Positions 37,950 through 48,717 of a stretch of DNA of 64,000 nucleotides are shown one piece after another; positions within the stretch are counted from its first letter, which is position 1; the number at the start of each line of letters is the position of its first letter. Under the pieces are notes generated by a model. The model was not told the origin of the DNA. It saw only the letters and a list, made by a program, of their open reading frames with translations, and searched no databases. Source of the stretch: Pseudonocardia sediminis (lineage in GTDB: Bacteria > Actinomycetota > Actinomycetes > Mycobacteriales > Pseudonocardiaceae); assembly GCF_004217185.1 (NCBI RefSeq), contig NZ_SHKL01000001.1, positions 1,572,001 to 1,636,000 of the forward strand, given 5' to 3'. Made by a program: the position numbers and the translations under genes.

Positions 37950-40325
37950 ATGACGGTGCTGGGGTCGGGCGAGGCGGCGGATCTCGTGAAGGCCAAGTCG
38001 GTGCTGCTGGAGTCGAACGGCGGTCGCCACCACCACGGTCCGGAGGCGCTGCGCGCGGCGCTGGTGGACCTGCACGACTTCTGGCTCGCGTCGCGGTGCG
38101 CGTCGATCGGCATCGGCGACGGCGTCGCGCTGGTCGCGGTCGGGGCGCTGGGCCGCCGGGAGCTCTGCCCGTTCTCGGACCTGGACCTGGTGCTGCTGCA
38201 CGACGGGCGCTCCGGCGTCGAGAAGCTCGCCGACCAGCTCTGGTACCCGCTCTGGGACTCCGGGATCGGCCTCGACCACTCGGTCCGCACGCCCGGGCAG
38301 GCCGTGCAGATCGCCACGACCGACCTCAAGGCGGCGTTCGGGCTGCTCGAGATCCGCCACATCGCCGGCGACACGGTGCTCTCGGACAAGGTCCGCACCG
38401 CCGTCCGGCAGGCGTGGCGGGCCGGCATCCGCAGCCGGTTCGACGAGGTCTCCGGCATCACGACCGAGCGCTGGAAGCGCAACGGCGACGTCGCGCACCG
38501 GATCGAGCCGGACCTGAAGAACGGGCACGGCGGGCTGCGCGACGTCCAGCTGATCGAGGCGCTGGCCACCGCGCAGCTGGTCGACCGCCCGTCGGCCGAG
38601 GTGACGCAGGCACGGACGCTGCTGCTCGACGTCCGCACCGAGCTGCACCGGCTCTCCGGACGCGCCCGGGACGTGCTGCGTGCCCAGGACGCCGACGAGA
38701 TCGCCGGGACGATGGACCTCGGAGACCGCTTCGACCTGGCCCGCACCCTGTCGGGAGGTGCGCGGGCCGTCGCCTTCGCGACCGAGGTCGGGCTGCGCCA
38801 GGCCCGCAACGCACTGCCGCGCCGGGGGCTCGCGGCACTGCGGCGGGCGCCGGTGCGACGGCCGCTGGACTCCGGCGTCGTCGAGCACGCGGGCGAGGTG
38901 ACGCTGGCCCGCGACGCGTCCGCGGCCAAGGACCCGGCGCTGGTGCTCCGGGTCGCGGCGACGGCGGCGCGCACCGGCCTGCCGATCGCCGCCGGCACCC
39001 TGCACCGCCTGGCCGACACCGCCCCCGAGCTGCGCACGCCGTGGCCGCGGGCCGCGCTCGGCGAGCTGCTGAGCCTGCTGGGCACCGGGCAGGGGATGGT
39101 CGAGGTGATCGAGTCCCTGGACCGGACCGGCCTGTGGGGACGGCTGTTCCCGGAGTGGGGCGCGGTCCGCGACCTGCCCCCGCGCGACCGCAGCCACGTC
39201 TGGACCGTCGACCGGCATCTGGTGGAGGTGTGTGCGCAGGCGGCGCGGCTGACCACCCGGGTCGCCCGGCCGGACCTGCTGCTGATCGGCGCGCTGTTGC
39301 ACGACATCGGCAAGGGCCGCGGCGGGGACCACTCCGAGGTCGGCGAGTCCCTGGTCCGCCAGATCGGCACCCGGCTGGGGCTGCGCGAGTCCGACATCGA
39401 CGTCCTCGGTGCGATGGTGCGCCACCACCTGCTCCTCCCGCACACCGCGACCCGCCGCGACCTCGACGACCCGGCGACGGTGTCACGGGTGATCGAGACG
39501 CTCGACGGGTCGGCCCTGCTGGTCGACCTGCTCGACGCACTGGCCGAGGCGGACTCGCTGGGCACCGGGCCCGGGGTGTGGAGCCCGTGGCGGCGCACCC
39601 TGATCCAGAACCTCGCGGGTCGCTGCCGCAGCGCCCTGACCGGCGCGCCGTTCGTCGAGCCGGGGCCGCCGGACCCGTCGTCGGCGGAGCTCGTCGCGGC
39701 GATGGAGGGCGGGGGAGGCCCGCAGGTCCGCTTCGTCGCCGACGGCGACGTGGCCACCGTGACGCTCGTGCTGCCCGACGACCGGGGCGCGCTGTCGGCC
39801 GCGGCGGGGGTGCTGGCCCTGCACTCGCTGCAGGTGCACACGGCCGAGACGTCCACCGTCGCGATCTCGGACGGCGGTAGCGCGGTGGTGGAGACGTTCG
39901 CCGTCGCCCCGCGGTTCGGCGGCCTGCCCGACCCGGCGCTGGTGCGCGCCGACCTGGTGCGGGTGCTGGCCGGGTCGCTCACCCTCGGCGAGGCACTGGC
40001 CCGCAAGGAGCGCGACTACGCGCCGTCGAGCCCGGTCGTGGAACGGACCGCGCCGCCGCGCGTGCTCTGGTTCGACGACGAGGCCACCGGCGCCGTCGTG
40101 CTGGAGCTGCGCGCGACCGACCGGATCGGCCTGCTGCACCACGTCACGGCCGCGCTGGAGCGCTGCGGGGTCGACCTGCGCTGGGCCCGGGTGGAGACGC
40201 TGGGTGCCTCGGTGGTGGACGCGTTCGGCGTCGCCGGTACACCCGATCCGGGCGACCGTCGCAGGATCGAGGCGGACCTGCTCGCCGTCACCGCCGTCCG
40301 CGGGGGCGAGGACCCGGCGGCCTGA
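37950..40325 (+). CDS. glnD: PII nucleotidyltransferase GlnD
   Basis: 791 residues. It modifies and de-modifies PII proteins in response to glutamine. Domains in order: nucleotidyltransferase with GALGRRELCPFSDLDLVLLH (the usual GSxGR Ser is replaced by Ala); a linker helix region with IEPDLKNGHGGLRD; an HD phosphohydrolase with LLHDIGKGRGGDHSEVG; and two C-terminal ACT domains that sense glutamine. ATG 37950 is chosen by the ribosome-binding sequence GGAGAGAG upstream. It is placed between two amtB-glnK units, so one GlnD could serve both GlnK proteins. In actinobacteria this enzyme acts mostly as an adenylyltransferase. Confidence 0.93.
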   Translation: MTVLGSGEAADLVKAKSVLLESNGGRHHHGPEALRAALVDLHDFWLASRCASIGIGDGVALVAVGALGRRELCPFSDLDLVLLHDGRSGVEKLADQLWYPLWDSGIGLDHSVRTPGQAVQIATTDLKAAFGLLEIRHIAGDTVLSDKVRTAVRQAWRAGIRSRFDEVSGITTERWKRNGDVAHRIEPDLKNGHGGLRDVQLIEALATAQLVDRPSAEVTQARTLLLDVRTELHRLSGRARDVLRAQDADEIAGTMDLGDRFDLARTLSGGARAVAFATEVGLRQARNALPRRGLAALRRAPVRRPLDSGVVEHAGEVTLARDASAAKDPALVLRVAATAARTGLPIAAGTLHRLADTAPELRTPWPRAALGELLSLLGTGQGMVEVIESLDRTGLWGRLFPEWGAVRDLPPRDRSHVWTVDRHLVEVCAQAARLTTRVARPDLLLIGALLHDIGKGRGGDHSEVGESLVRQIGTRLGLRESDIDVLGAMVRHHLLLPHTATRRDLDDPATVSRVIETLDGSALLVDLLDALAEADSLGTGPGVWSPWRRTLIQNLAGRCRSALTGAPFVEPGPPDPSSAELVAAMEGGGGPQVRFVADGDVATVTLVLPDDRGALSAAAGVLALHSLQVHTAETSTVAISDGGSAVVETFAVAPRFGGLPDPALVRADLVRVLAGSLTLGEALARKERDYAPSSPVVERTAPPRVLWFDDEATGAVVLELRATDRIGLLHHVTAALERCGVDLRWARVETLGASVVDAFGVAGTPDPGDRRRIEADLLAVTAVRGGEDPAA

Positions 40326-40389
40326 CCTCGCCCGCGGCGGCGCTGGGCCACATGGCCGACATCACCCGGACACACCTCACCGGCCGTCG

Positions 40390-42151
<1,762 letters not shown>

Positions 42152-42196
42152 GTACATGATCGGAACCTTTCGGTCATCCAGGGCGTTGTCGACCAC

Positions 42197-42757
42197 ATGA
42201 CCCAGGCTTGCGCGCCCCCGGTGCTGCTGCACGTCCCCGGCCGTTCGCTGGTCCTGGTGGCCGGGCTGCCGGGCGCGGGCAAGTCGACGCTGCTGGCGAC
42301 GCTGCCCCCGGACCCGTCGACGGTGGTGCTCGACTCCGAGCACACCCGGGCCCGCATCGTGCGCCGGCTCCCGGCCGGGACGCCGTACCCGCTCTACCGC
42401 TGGGCGGTGCACCTGCTGCACCGCCTGGCCGTGGTGCTCGCCGCCCTGACCGGGCCGGAGACCGTCGTGGTCCACCTGCCGTCGACGACCGCGGGGATCC
42501 GGTCCGCGATCCGGCTCCTCGCCCGTCTCGGCGGCCGCGCGGCACACCTGGTGTGGGTGCACGCCGAGCCGTCCGAGGCGCTGGCCGGACAGCACGTCCG
42601 GGGCCGTGTGGTGCGCGGACGCGCCTTCGCCGGGCACGCCGCCCGGGCCGGTGACGTGGCGATACGCCTGCGCACCGACGGCCCCCCGCCGGGCTGGGCG
42701 AGCGCGTGGGTACTGGATCGGTCCTGCGCCCATCGCGGTCTGCGGATGGCCAAGTAG
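42197..42757 (+). CDS. P-loop ATP-binding protein, kinase-like
   Basis: 186 residues. A Walker A motif, GLPGAGKST, lies near residue 25, followed by VVLDSEHTRARIV and later VVVHLPSTT (possible Walker B). The layout is that of small zeta-toxin/nucleotide kinase-like AAA proteins. No toxin partner is next to it. The gene lies between glnD/glnK and ffh, where mycobacteria also carry an uncharacterised gene. Substrate unknown. The stop codon TAG (42755-42757) is part of the likely -10 element of ffh. Confidence 0.75.
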   Translation: MTQACAPPVLLHVPGRSLVLVAGLPGAGKSTLLATLPPDPSTVVLDSEHTRARIVRRLPAGTPYPLYRWAVHLLHRLAVVLAALTGPETVVVHLPSTTAGIRSAIRLLARLGGRAAHLVWVHAEPSEALAGQHVRGRVVRGRAFAGHAARAGDVAIRLRTDGPPPGWASAWVLDRSCAHRGLRMAK

Positions 42758-42760
42758 GCT
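42755..42760 (+). promoter_or_regulatory. Candidate -10 element of ffh (leaderless)
   Basis: TAGGCT ends 7 nt before GTG 42768 and includes the stop codon of the preceding gene. No ribosome-binding site is visible before ffh, in keeping with a leaderless mRNA. Confidence 0.4.
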
Positions 42761-42767
42761 GTTCAGG

Positions 42768-44336
42768 GTGTTCGACTCCCTCTCCGAGCGGCTCGGTTCC
42801 ACACTCCGCGACCTGCGCGGCAAGGGCCGGCTCTCCGACGCCGACATCGATGCCACCGCGCGCGAGATCCGCATCGCCCTGCTGGAGGCGGACGTCGCGC
42901 TGCCGGTGGTGCGTGCCTTCATCAACCGCATCAAGGAGCGGGCGAAGGGCGCGGAGGTGTCCGGCGCGCTGAACCCGGCCCAGCAGGTCGTCAAGATCGT
43001 CAACGAGGAGCTCGTCGGGATCCTCGGCGGCGAGACCCGGCGCCTGGTCTTCGCCAAGGAACCGCCGACGGTCATCATGCTGGCCGGTCTGCAGGGCTCC
43101 GGTAAGACGACGCTGGCCGGCAAGCTCGGCCGCTGGCTCAAGAGCCAGGGCCACACCCCGCTGCTCGTGGCCTGCGACCTGCAGCGCCCGAACGCGGTGA
43201 ACCAGCTCCAGATCGTCGGCGAGCGCGCGAACGTGCCGACGTTCGCCCCGCACCCCGGCGCGACCGGCTCCGGTGAGCTGCCCGAGGGTCCCGGCGACCC
43301 GGTGCGCGTGGCCCGCGAGGGCATCGCGCACGCGAAGGACAAGCTCTACGACGTCGTCGTCGTCGACACCGCGGGCCGCCTGGGCGTCGACGAGGAGCTG
43401 ATGCGCCAGGCGTCCGACATCCGCGAGGCCGTGCAGCCCGACGAGGTGCTCTTCGTCGTCGACGCGATGATCGGTCAGGACGCGGTCGCCACGGCCGAGG
43501 CGTTCCGCGACGGCGTCGGCTTCACCGGCGTCGTGCTCACCAAGCTCGACGGCGACGCCCGCGGTGGTGCGGCGCTGAGCGTCCGCGAGGTCACCGGGCA
43601 GCCGATCCTGTTCGCCTCCAACGGCGAGAAGCTCGAGGACTTCGACGTCTTCCACCCGGACCGCATGTCGTCGCGGATCCTGGGCATGGGCGACCTGCTC
43701 ACGCTGATCGAGCAGGCCGAGCAGCACTTCGACGCCGAGCAGTCCGCCGCCACCGCGGCCAAGATGGGCTCCGGCGAGCTGACCCTGGAGGACTTCCTCC
43801 AGCAGATGCTCGCGATCCGCAAGATGGGCCCGATCGGCAACATCCTCGGGATGCTGCCCGGCGCCAACTCGGGGCAGATGAAGGACGCGCTGTCCCAGGT
43901 CGACGACAAGCAGATCGACAAGCTGCAGGCGATCATCCGCGGCATGACCCCGGCCGAGCGCGACGACCCGAAGATCATCAACTCGTCGCGGCGGCAGCGC
44001 ATCGCGAACGGTTCCGGCGTGACCGTCTCCGACGTCAACGACCTGGTCAACCGGTTCTTCGACGCCCGCAAGATGATGAAGCAGATGGCCGGGCAGTTCG
44101 GTTTCGGCGGGGGTGGCCGCAGCGCCACCAAGAAGATCCCGAAGAACGCGCGCAAGGCCCGTCAGGCGAAGAAGGGCCGCAAAGGCGGCCCGACGCCGTC
44201 GCGCGCCGCGGGCATGCCCGACCTGTCGAACATGCCGAAGACCCTGCAGGAGCTGCCGCCGGGTCTCGGATCGCTCGACCAGCTGCCGTCCGGCTTCGAC
44301 CCGTCGAAGCTGAACTTCGGCAAGAAGAAGCCCTGA
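42768..44336 (+). CDS. ffh: Signal recognition particle protein Ffh
   Basis: 522 residues. Ffh binds 4.5S RNA and signal sequences, and pairs with FtsY. The N domain is residues 1-95. The GTPase has GLQGSGKTT (107-115), DTAGR and TKLDGDARGGAALS. The methionine-rich M domain begins around residue 330 (FLQQMLAIRKMGPIGNILGMLPG, then SRRQRIANGSG, RKMMKQM). A basic Lys/Arg-rich tail follows. GTG 42768 gives the family start FDSLSERLGSTL. Stop and following ATG overlap (TGATG). Confidence 0.97.
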   Translation: MFDSLSERLGSTLRDLRGKGRLSDADIDATAREIRIALLEADVALPVVRAFINRIKERAKGAEVSGALNPAQQVVKIVNEELVGILGGETRRLVFAKEPPTVIMLAGLQGSGKTTLAGKLGRWLKSQGHTPLLVACDLQRPNAVNQLQIVGERANVPTFAPHPGATGSGELPEGPGDPVRVAREGIAHAKDKLYDVVVVDTAGRLGVDEELMRQASDIREAVQPDEVLFVVDAMIGQDAVATAEAFRDGVGFTGVVLTKLDGDARGGAALSVREVTGQPILFASNGEKLEDFDVFHPDRMSSRILGMGDLLTLIEQAEQHFDAEQSAATAAKMGSGELTLEDFLQQMLAIRKMGPIGNILGMLPGANSGQMKDALSQVDDKQIDKLQAIIRGMTPAERDDPKIINSSRRQRIANGSGVTVSDVNDLVNRFFDARKMMKQMAGQFGFGGGGRSATKKIPKNARKARQAKKGRKGGPTPSRAAGMPDLSNMPKTLQELPPGLGSLDQLPSGFDPSKLNFGKKKP

Positions 44337-45436
44337 TGGGCGACCTGCCGGTCACCGGATGGCGGCTGCGGGCCACGGTCCTGCCCTCGGGCGAGGACAC
44401 CGAGCTGTGGATCGACGGCGACGGCCGGTTCAGCGACGGCCCGCTGCCCGGCGCCGACGACCTCGGCAGCGGCGGGTTCGTCCTGCCGGGCCTGGTCGAC
44501 GCGCACTGCCACGTCGGGCTCGGCCCGGACGGCCCGGTCACCGACCTCGACGAGTGCGAGCGCCAGGCCCGCACCGACCGCGACGCCGGCACGCTGCTCA
44601 TCCGCGACTGCGGATCCCCGGTCGACACCTCGGCGCTGCAGGCCCGCGAGGACCTGCCGGAGATCATCCGGGCGGCCCGGCACGTGGCCCGTCCGAAGCG
44701 CTACATCCCGGGCCTGGCCGTCGAGCTCGACGACCCGAAGCTCCTCGTCGACGAGGTGCGCCGCCAGGCCGCGGCCGGTGACGGCTGGGTGAAGCTGGTC
44801 GGGGACTGGATCGACCGCGGCGTCGGCGACCTCGCCCCGCTCTGGCCCGACGACGTCCTCGCCGAGGCGATCTCCGCCGCGCACGAGGTGGGGGCGCGGG
44901 TCACCGCGCACGTGTTCGGCACCGACGCGCTGCACGGGCTGGTCGGGGCCGGGATCGACTGCATCGAGCACGGCACCGGGCTGTCCGACGACCTGATCTC
45001 GGAGATGGCCGCCCGCGGCACCGCGCTGGTCCCGACCCTGATCAACGTCGAGACGTTCCCGTCGATCGCCGACGGCGCGTCGAAGTACCCGGACTACGCC
45101 GCGCACATGCGCGCGCTGCACGCAGGGGCCGCCGACGTCGTCCGGCGCGCCGCCGAGGCCGGGATCCCGATCTACGCGGGCACCGACGCCGGCGGCGGCA
45201 TCCGGCACGGCCGGATCGTGGACGAGATCGTGGCCCTGCGCGACGCCGGGCACCCGGATCCCCTCGGCGCGGCGAGCTGGTCGGCCCGGACCTGGCTGGG
45301 ACGTCCCGGCCTGGAGACCGGCGCGCCCGCCGACCTGGTCGTCTACCGCGACGACCCGCGCACGGACCTGGAGTCGCTGCGTCACCCCTCGCTGGTGCTG
45401 GTGCGCGGGCGCCGGGTGCCGGTGGGGAGCTCGTGA
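44336..45436 (+). CDS. Amidohydrolase-family protein
   Basis: 366 residues. Metal-dependent amidohydrolase: HCH in DAHCHVGLG (His57, His59), later AHVFG and EHGTG histidines, and Asp in YAGTDAGGG. A small beta-sandwich at both ends encloses the barrel, as the family expects. It matches the place of mycobacterial Rv2915c right after ffh. The substrate is unknown; imidazolonepropionase/prolidase-like relatives are possible. Translationally coupled to ffh, and to the next gene by a GTGA overlap. Confidence 0.85.
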   Translation: MGDLPVTGWRLRATVLPSGEDTELWIDGDGRFSDGPLPGADDLGSGGFVLPGLVDAHCHVGLGPDGPVTDLDECERQARTDRDAGTLLIRDCGSPVDTSALQAREDLPEIIRAARHVARPKRYIPGLAVELDDPKLLVDEVRRQAAAGDGWVKLVGDWIDRGVGDLAPLWPDDVLAEAISAAHEVGARVTAHVFGTDALHGLVGAGIDCIEHGTGLSDDLISEMAARGTALVPTLINVETFPSIADGASKYPDYAAHMRALHAGAADVVRRAAEAGIPIYAGTDAGGGIRHGRIVDEIVALRDAGHPDPLGAASWSARTWLGRPGLETGAPADLVVYRDDPRTDLESLRHPSLVLVRGRRVPVGSS

Positions 45437-46326
45437 CCACCGGACCGCCCGCGCCGCACGGCGCCGGGCCGGTGCCGGACGAGCCGCACGGATCCGCCGG
45501 GCCCGCGCCCGCCCCCGTCGCCGGGTGGCCGGTGCCACCGGCGGGACCCGCGCAGCCGTGGAACGGCCCGTACCCGGGCCCGCCCGGGCCGCCGCCGCGC
45601 CGCCCGGGGCTGTTCTCCCTGCGACCGGCGCCCCCGCCCCCGCCGCACCGGTGGGGGATCGGGGCGTTCGTCGTCGTCGAGGCCGTCTTCCTCGGGGTGT
45701 CGCTGCTGGTCGGCTACCTGGTGCCCACGTCGGGCTCGATCAACGGGATCCTGGTCGCGCTGGTCGTGCCGACGGTGCTGGCCGCGATCACCGCGGTGGT
45801 GCTCACGTGGTGGCGGGGCAACGGCCCGGCGCTGGACCTGGGCCTGCGCTGGTCCTGGGACGACGTCGGGATCGGGCTGGTCATCGGGTTCCTGGGGCTG
45901 CTGCTGACGGTGCCCGCGGCACTGGTCTACGCCGCGATCGTCGGCCCGGAGGGGGCGACGACGGCGGTCGGCGACATCTTCGCCGGGGTGCGCACGTCGT
46001 GGCCGATGGCGCTGCTGGTGATGTTCGTGGTCGTCGTCGTCGCGCCGTTCTGCGAGGAGATCATGTACCGCGGCCTGCTCTGGGGCGCGGTCGCCAAGCA
46101 CATCCCGAACCGGCCGGTCGTCATCTACCTGGTCACGACGCTGCTGTTCGCGTTCGCGCACTTCGAGCTCACGCGTACGCCGCTGCTGTTCGTGGTGGCG
46201 CTGCCGCTGGGTCTGGCCCGGATGCTGACCGGACGGCTCGGCGCGAGCGTGCTGGCGCACCAGATGAACAACTTCCTGCCCGGCCTGGCGCTCGCGCTGA
46301 TGTTGGTCGGGGTCGTCGAGGTCTAG
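45433..46326 (+). CDS. CPBP-family (CAAX-like) intramembrane metalloprotease
   Basis: 297 residues. A Pro-rich, cytoplasmic head of about 70 residues is followed by about eight membrane segments. The diagnostic motifs are EEIMYRG (Glu208, Glu209, Arg213), HFELT (His243) and HQMNN (His276), which form the glutamate/histidine metal site of Abi/Rce1-like proteases. The substrate is unknown. GTG 45433 overlaps the amidohydrolase stop. A possible stem-loop (CCCTCCC/GGGAGGG) just after the stop may end the transcript before rpsP. Confidence 0.88.
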   Translation: MTTGPPAPHGAGPVPDEPHGSAGPAPAPVAGWPVPPAGPAQPWNGPYPGPPGPPPRRPGLFSLRPAPPPPPHRWGIGAFVVVEAVFLGVSLLVGYLVPTSGSINGILVALVVPTVLAAITAVVLTWWRGNGPALDLGLRWSWDDVGIGLVIGFLGLLLTVPAALVYAAIVGPEGATTAVGDIFAGVRTSWPMALLVMFVVVVVAPFCEEIMYRGLLWGAVAKHIPNRPVVIYLVTTLLFAFAHFELTRTPLLFVVALPLGLARMLTGRLGASVLAHQMNNFLPGLALALMLVGVVEV

Positions 46327-46376
46327 CCGCCCCTCCCGCCGTCCGGGGAGGGCGTGGCGTGCGGGAGAGCATCTGG

Positions 46377-46382
46377 CAGAAT
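46377..46382 (+). promoter_or_regulatory. Candidate -10 of rpsP
   Basis: CAGAAT within TCTGGCAGAATGG. Almost the same string, TCTGGCACTATGG, lies before rplS (50419-50431). Shared wording before two ribosomal protein genes suggests a common promoter type. Confidence 0.35.
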
Positions 46383-46515
46383 GGCCGTTCAGGTCCGCGG
46401 TCGGCCCTCTACCAACCGTGACCAAGCCGAAAGAGACAGCAGGCCCGTAACCCCACGCGAGCGCCGGCTGGCTCATCGCAGCACGACACATACTTTCGCG
46501 AGGAGCACCCACAGC

Positions 46516-47016
46516 GTGGCCGTCAAGATCAAGCTGATGCGTCTGGGCAAGATCCGCCAGCCCTACTACCGCGTCGTCGTCGCCGACTCGCGCACCCGGC
46601 GCAACGGCCGGGCGATCGAGACCATCGGCAAGTACCACCCGAAGAACGAGCCGAGCCTCATCGAGATCGACTCGGACCGTGCGCAGTACTGGCTCGGCGT
46701 CGGCGCCCTGCCGACCGAGACGGTGCAGAACCTGCTCGAGGTCACCGGTGACTGGCAGAAGTTCAAGGGCCTGCCCGGCACCGAGGGCACCCTGAAGCCG
46801 CAGCCGGAGAAGGTCGACAAGCTGGCCCGCTTCCAGCAGGCGCTGGCCGAGGCCAACGACGAGCCGAGCACGGCCGCCACCACGCCGAAGAAGAAGTCCG
46901 AGCCGAAGGCGCGCGTCGGCGCGACCGCCGACGAGGCCCCGGCCGAGGCGGCCACCAAGGCCGACGACGTCGTCGACGCGACCAAGGACGCCGACGCACC
47001 CGCCACCGAGTCGTGA
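46516..47016 (+). CDS. rpsP: Ribosomal protein bS16
   Basis: 166 residues. The first 85 or so are the S16 core: [25 protein letters not shown]. The rest is an Ala/Glu/Lys/Asp-rich tail of about 70 residues common in actinobacterial S16. GTG 46516 is chosen as the conserved start; AGGAG lies 12-16 bp upstream. The 189-bp region upstream is likely a long untranslated leader. It is coupled to khpA through GTGA. Confidence 0.96.
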   Translation: MAVKIKLMRLGKIRQPYYRVVVADSRTRRNGRAIETIGKYHPKNEPSLIEIDSDRAQYWLGVGALPTETVQNLLEVTGDWQKFKGLPGTEGTLKPQPEKVDKLARFQQALAEANDEPSTAATTPKKKSEPKARVGATADEAPAEAATKADDVVDATKDADAPATES

Positions 47017-47252
47017 CCCTGCTCGCGGACGCCCTCGAGCACCTCGTGCGGGGCATCGTGGACCACCCTGACGAGGTCAAGGTGGACATGGTGACCGGAC
47101 GACGTGGCCGGATCCTCGAGGTCCGGGTGCACCCCGACGACCTCGGCAAGGTGATCGGCCGGGGTGGTCGTACGGCCACCGCGCTGCGCAACGTCATCGG
47201 TGGCGTGGGCGGCCGCGGGGTCCGGGTCGACGTCGTCGACACCGACCGCTAG
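47013..47252 (+). CDS. khpA: KH-domain RNA-binding protein KhpA
   Basis: 79 residues, a single KH domain with the RNA-binding loop GRGG in [14 protein letters not shown]. KhpA-type proteins, next to rpsP across Gram-positive bacteria, bind many RNAs and, with KhpB, affect cell division and translation. GTG 47013 overlaps the rpsP stop by 4 bp. Confidence 0.92.
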   Translation: MTLLADALEHLVRGIVDHPDEVKVDMVTGRRGRILEVRVHPDDLGKVIGRGGRTATALRNVIGGVGGRGVRVDVVDTDR

Positions 47253-47296
47253 GCGGATCGGTCATCGAGACACGACGTACCGACGCCGACCGGGAC

Positions 47297-47818
47297 ATGG
47301 TCCTGGTCGGCGTCGTCGTGCGTGTGCACGGTCTGCGCGGCGAGGCCGTGGTCGACCTGCACACCGATGCCCCGGACGAGCGTTTCGCCCCCGGCACCGT
47401 ACTGACCGTGCGCCGCTCCGGCGGGGCCCGTTCGGCGCCGCTGACGGTCGCGACCGCGCGCCCGCACTCCGGCCGGCTGCTCGTCCGTTTCGACGGCGTC
47501 GAGGACCGCGACGGCGCCGAGGCGCTGCGGGGTGCGCAGCTGCTGCTGCCCACCTCCGCGCTCGACGCCCCGGCGGACCCGGACGAGTTCCACGCCCACC
47601 AGCTGGAGGGCCTGCGGGCCGAGCTCACCGACGGGACGGTCGTCGGCACGGTCCGGGAGGTCGTGCACGGCCCCGGCGGCGAGCTGCTGGTCCTGCAGCG
47701 CCCGGACGGCCCGGAGGCGATGGTGCCGTTCGTGACGGCCATCGTGCCCACCGTCGACCTGGGCGGCGGGCGCATCGTGCTCGACCCGCCCGAGGGGTTG
47801 CTCGACCCCGAGGAGTGA
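47297..47818 (+). CDS. rimM: Ribosome maturation factor RimM
   Basis: 173 residues. RimM helps 30S head assembly by binding S19. The N-terminal barrel starts VLVGVVVRVHGLRGEAVV; the C-terminal PRC-barrel includes HAHQLEGLRAEL and VPFVTAIVPTVDLGGGRIVLDPPEGLL. ATG 47297 fits the family start. Usually trmD follows directly; here a terminator and three other genes come between. Confidence 0.94.
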   Translation: MVLVGVVVRVHGLRGEAVVDLHTDAPDERFAPGTVLTVRRSGGARSAPLTVATARPHSGRLLVRFDGVEDRDGAEALRGAQLLLPTSALDAPADPDEFHAHQLEGLRAELTDGTVVGTVREVVHGPGGELLVLQRPDGPEAMVPFVTAIVPTVDLGGGRIVLDPPEGLLDPEE

Positions 47819-47830
47819 TCCCTGCCCCCG

Positions 47831-47861
47831 AGCCCGGCACACGGCGTGTGCCGGGCTTTTT
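47831..47861 (+). terminator. Intrinsic terminator after rimM
   Basis: AGCCCGGCACAC (47831-47842) pairs with GTGTGCCGGGCT (47846-47857) around a GGC loop, followed by TTTTT (47857-47861). A textbook intrinsic terminator, uncommon in this GC-rich sequence. Confidence 0.88.
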
Positions 47862-47873
47862 CGTGTTCTCGTC

Positions 47874-47916
47874 GTCAACCTCGGTTGACAAGGACTCGCT
47901 GTCAACCTATGTTGAC
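47874..47916 (+). promoter_or_regulatory. Twin operators overlying a consensus promoter
   Basis: Two perfect inverted repeats, GTCAAC-N4-GTTGAC, lie at 47874-47889 and 47901-47916, 27 bp apart centre to centre. TTGACA (47885-47890), 17 bp, then TATGTT (47908-47913) form a near-perfect promoter, so the first repeat covers the -35 and the second the -10. The ATG is 7 nt past the -10. A regulator binding here would shut off the operon; the HTH protein encoded first is the obvious candidate. Confidence 0.8.
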
Positions 47917-47920
47917 GGTC

Positions 47921-48136
47921 ATGAGTGATGCGACAGCGGTGGCCGCGGCGGCGTCGAGCAAGGACCCGGCCGTCGGCCTGGCGGCCGTGTCGTCCCTGCG
48001 GGGGCTGCTGGAGTCGCTGGAAGAGCTGCAGGTCGGCAACGCGCGGGACCAGGGGTGGTCCTGGCAGCAGATCGCCGAGGCACTGCACGTCAGCCGGCAG
48101 GCGGTGCACAAGAAGTACCGCCGGTTCGGGTTCTGA
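47921..48136 (+). CDS. Small helix-turn-helix protein
   Basis: 71 residues. An Ala-rich head is followed by LRGLLESLEELQVGNARDQ and a C-terminal HTH: WSWQQIAEALHVSRQAVHKKYRRFGF. The HTH alone is not assigned to a named family, but proteins of this size and sequence are often encoded before Clp-N-domain genes in actinobacteria. ATG 47921 is directly after a promoter, so it is probably leaderless. It likely represses its own operon by binding the twin GTCAAC-N4-GTTGAC sites. Confidence 0.8.
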   Translation: MSDATAVAAAASSKDPAVGLAAVSSLRGLLESLEELQVGNARDQGWSWQQIAEALHVSRQAVHKKYRRFGF

Positions 48137-48150
48137 GAGGGGAGACGCAC

Positions 48151-48699
48151 GTGTTCGAGAGGTTCACCGGTCCGGCACGACGGGTCGTCGTGCTCGCGCA
48201 GGAGGACGCGCGCGAGCGCCGTCAGAACGAGATCCGCACCGAGAACATGCTGGTGGGGCTCGTCCGCACGCCGGGGTCGCCGGGGGAGGCGCTGCTGCGT
48301 GCGGCCGGGGTCGACCGGTCCGTCGTCGAGGCCGATCTGGCGCGGCGGGCCGAGCCGGACGGGGCCGCGGCCCTGGCCTCGCTCGGGATCGACCTCGAGG
48401 AGGTGCGCCGCCGCGTCGACGAGTCGTTCGGGCCCGGCGCGCTGGACCGCACCCGGGCCGCGCGCGGGCGCCGGCGGCCCGGCCACGTCCCGTTCGAGAA
48501 GCCGGCCAAGAAGGCGCTGGAGCTGGCGCTGCGGGAGGCGGTCCGGCTGGGGCACCGCCACATCGGCACCGAGCACGTCCTGCTCGGACTGCTCTGGCCC
48601 GCCACCACGGCACAGGAGATCCTCGCCTGCCACGGCGTCACCCTGGACGGCATGCGCACCGCGGTGACCGAGCTGGGCCGGGGCAGCGCCAGCGGCTGA
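48151..48699 (+). CDS. Clp N-terminal-domain protein without ATPase
   Basis: 182 residues. Two Clp-N repeats are seen: FTGPARRVVVLAQEDARERRQNEIRTENMLVGLV, and FEKPAKKALELALREAVRLGHRHIGTEHVLLGLL. There are no Walker motifs, so it is a stand-alone adaptor-like domain of the ClpC/ClpA type. It may bind substrates or block ClpC. GTG 48151 has GAGAGGGGAG upstream. It is co-transcribed with the HTH gene, 14 bp apart. Confidence 0.86.
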   Translation: MFERFTGPARRVVVLAQEDARERRQNEIRTENMLVGLVRTPGSPGEALLRAAGVDRSVVEADLARRAEPDGAAALASLGIDLEEVRRRVDESFGPGALDRTRAARGRRRPGHVPFEKPAKKALELALREAVRLGHRHIGTEHVLLGLLWPATTAQEILACHGVTLDGMRTAVTELGRGSASG

Positions 48700-48717
48700 C
48701 CCGGCGGGGGATCGGGG

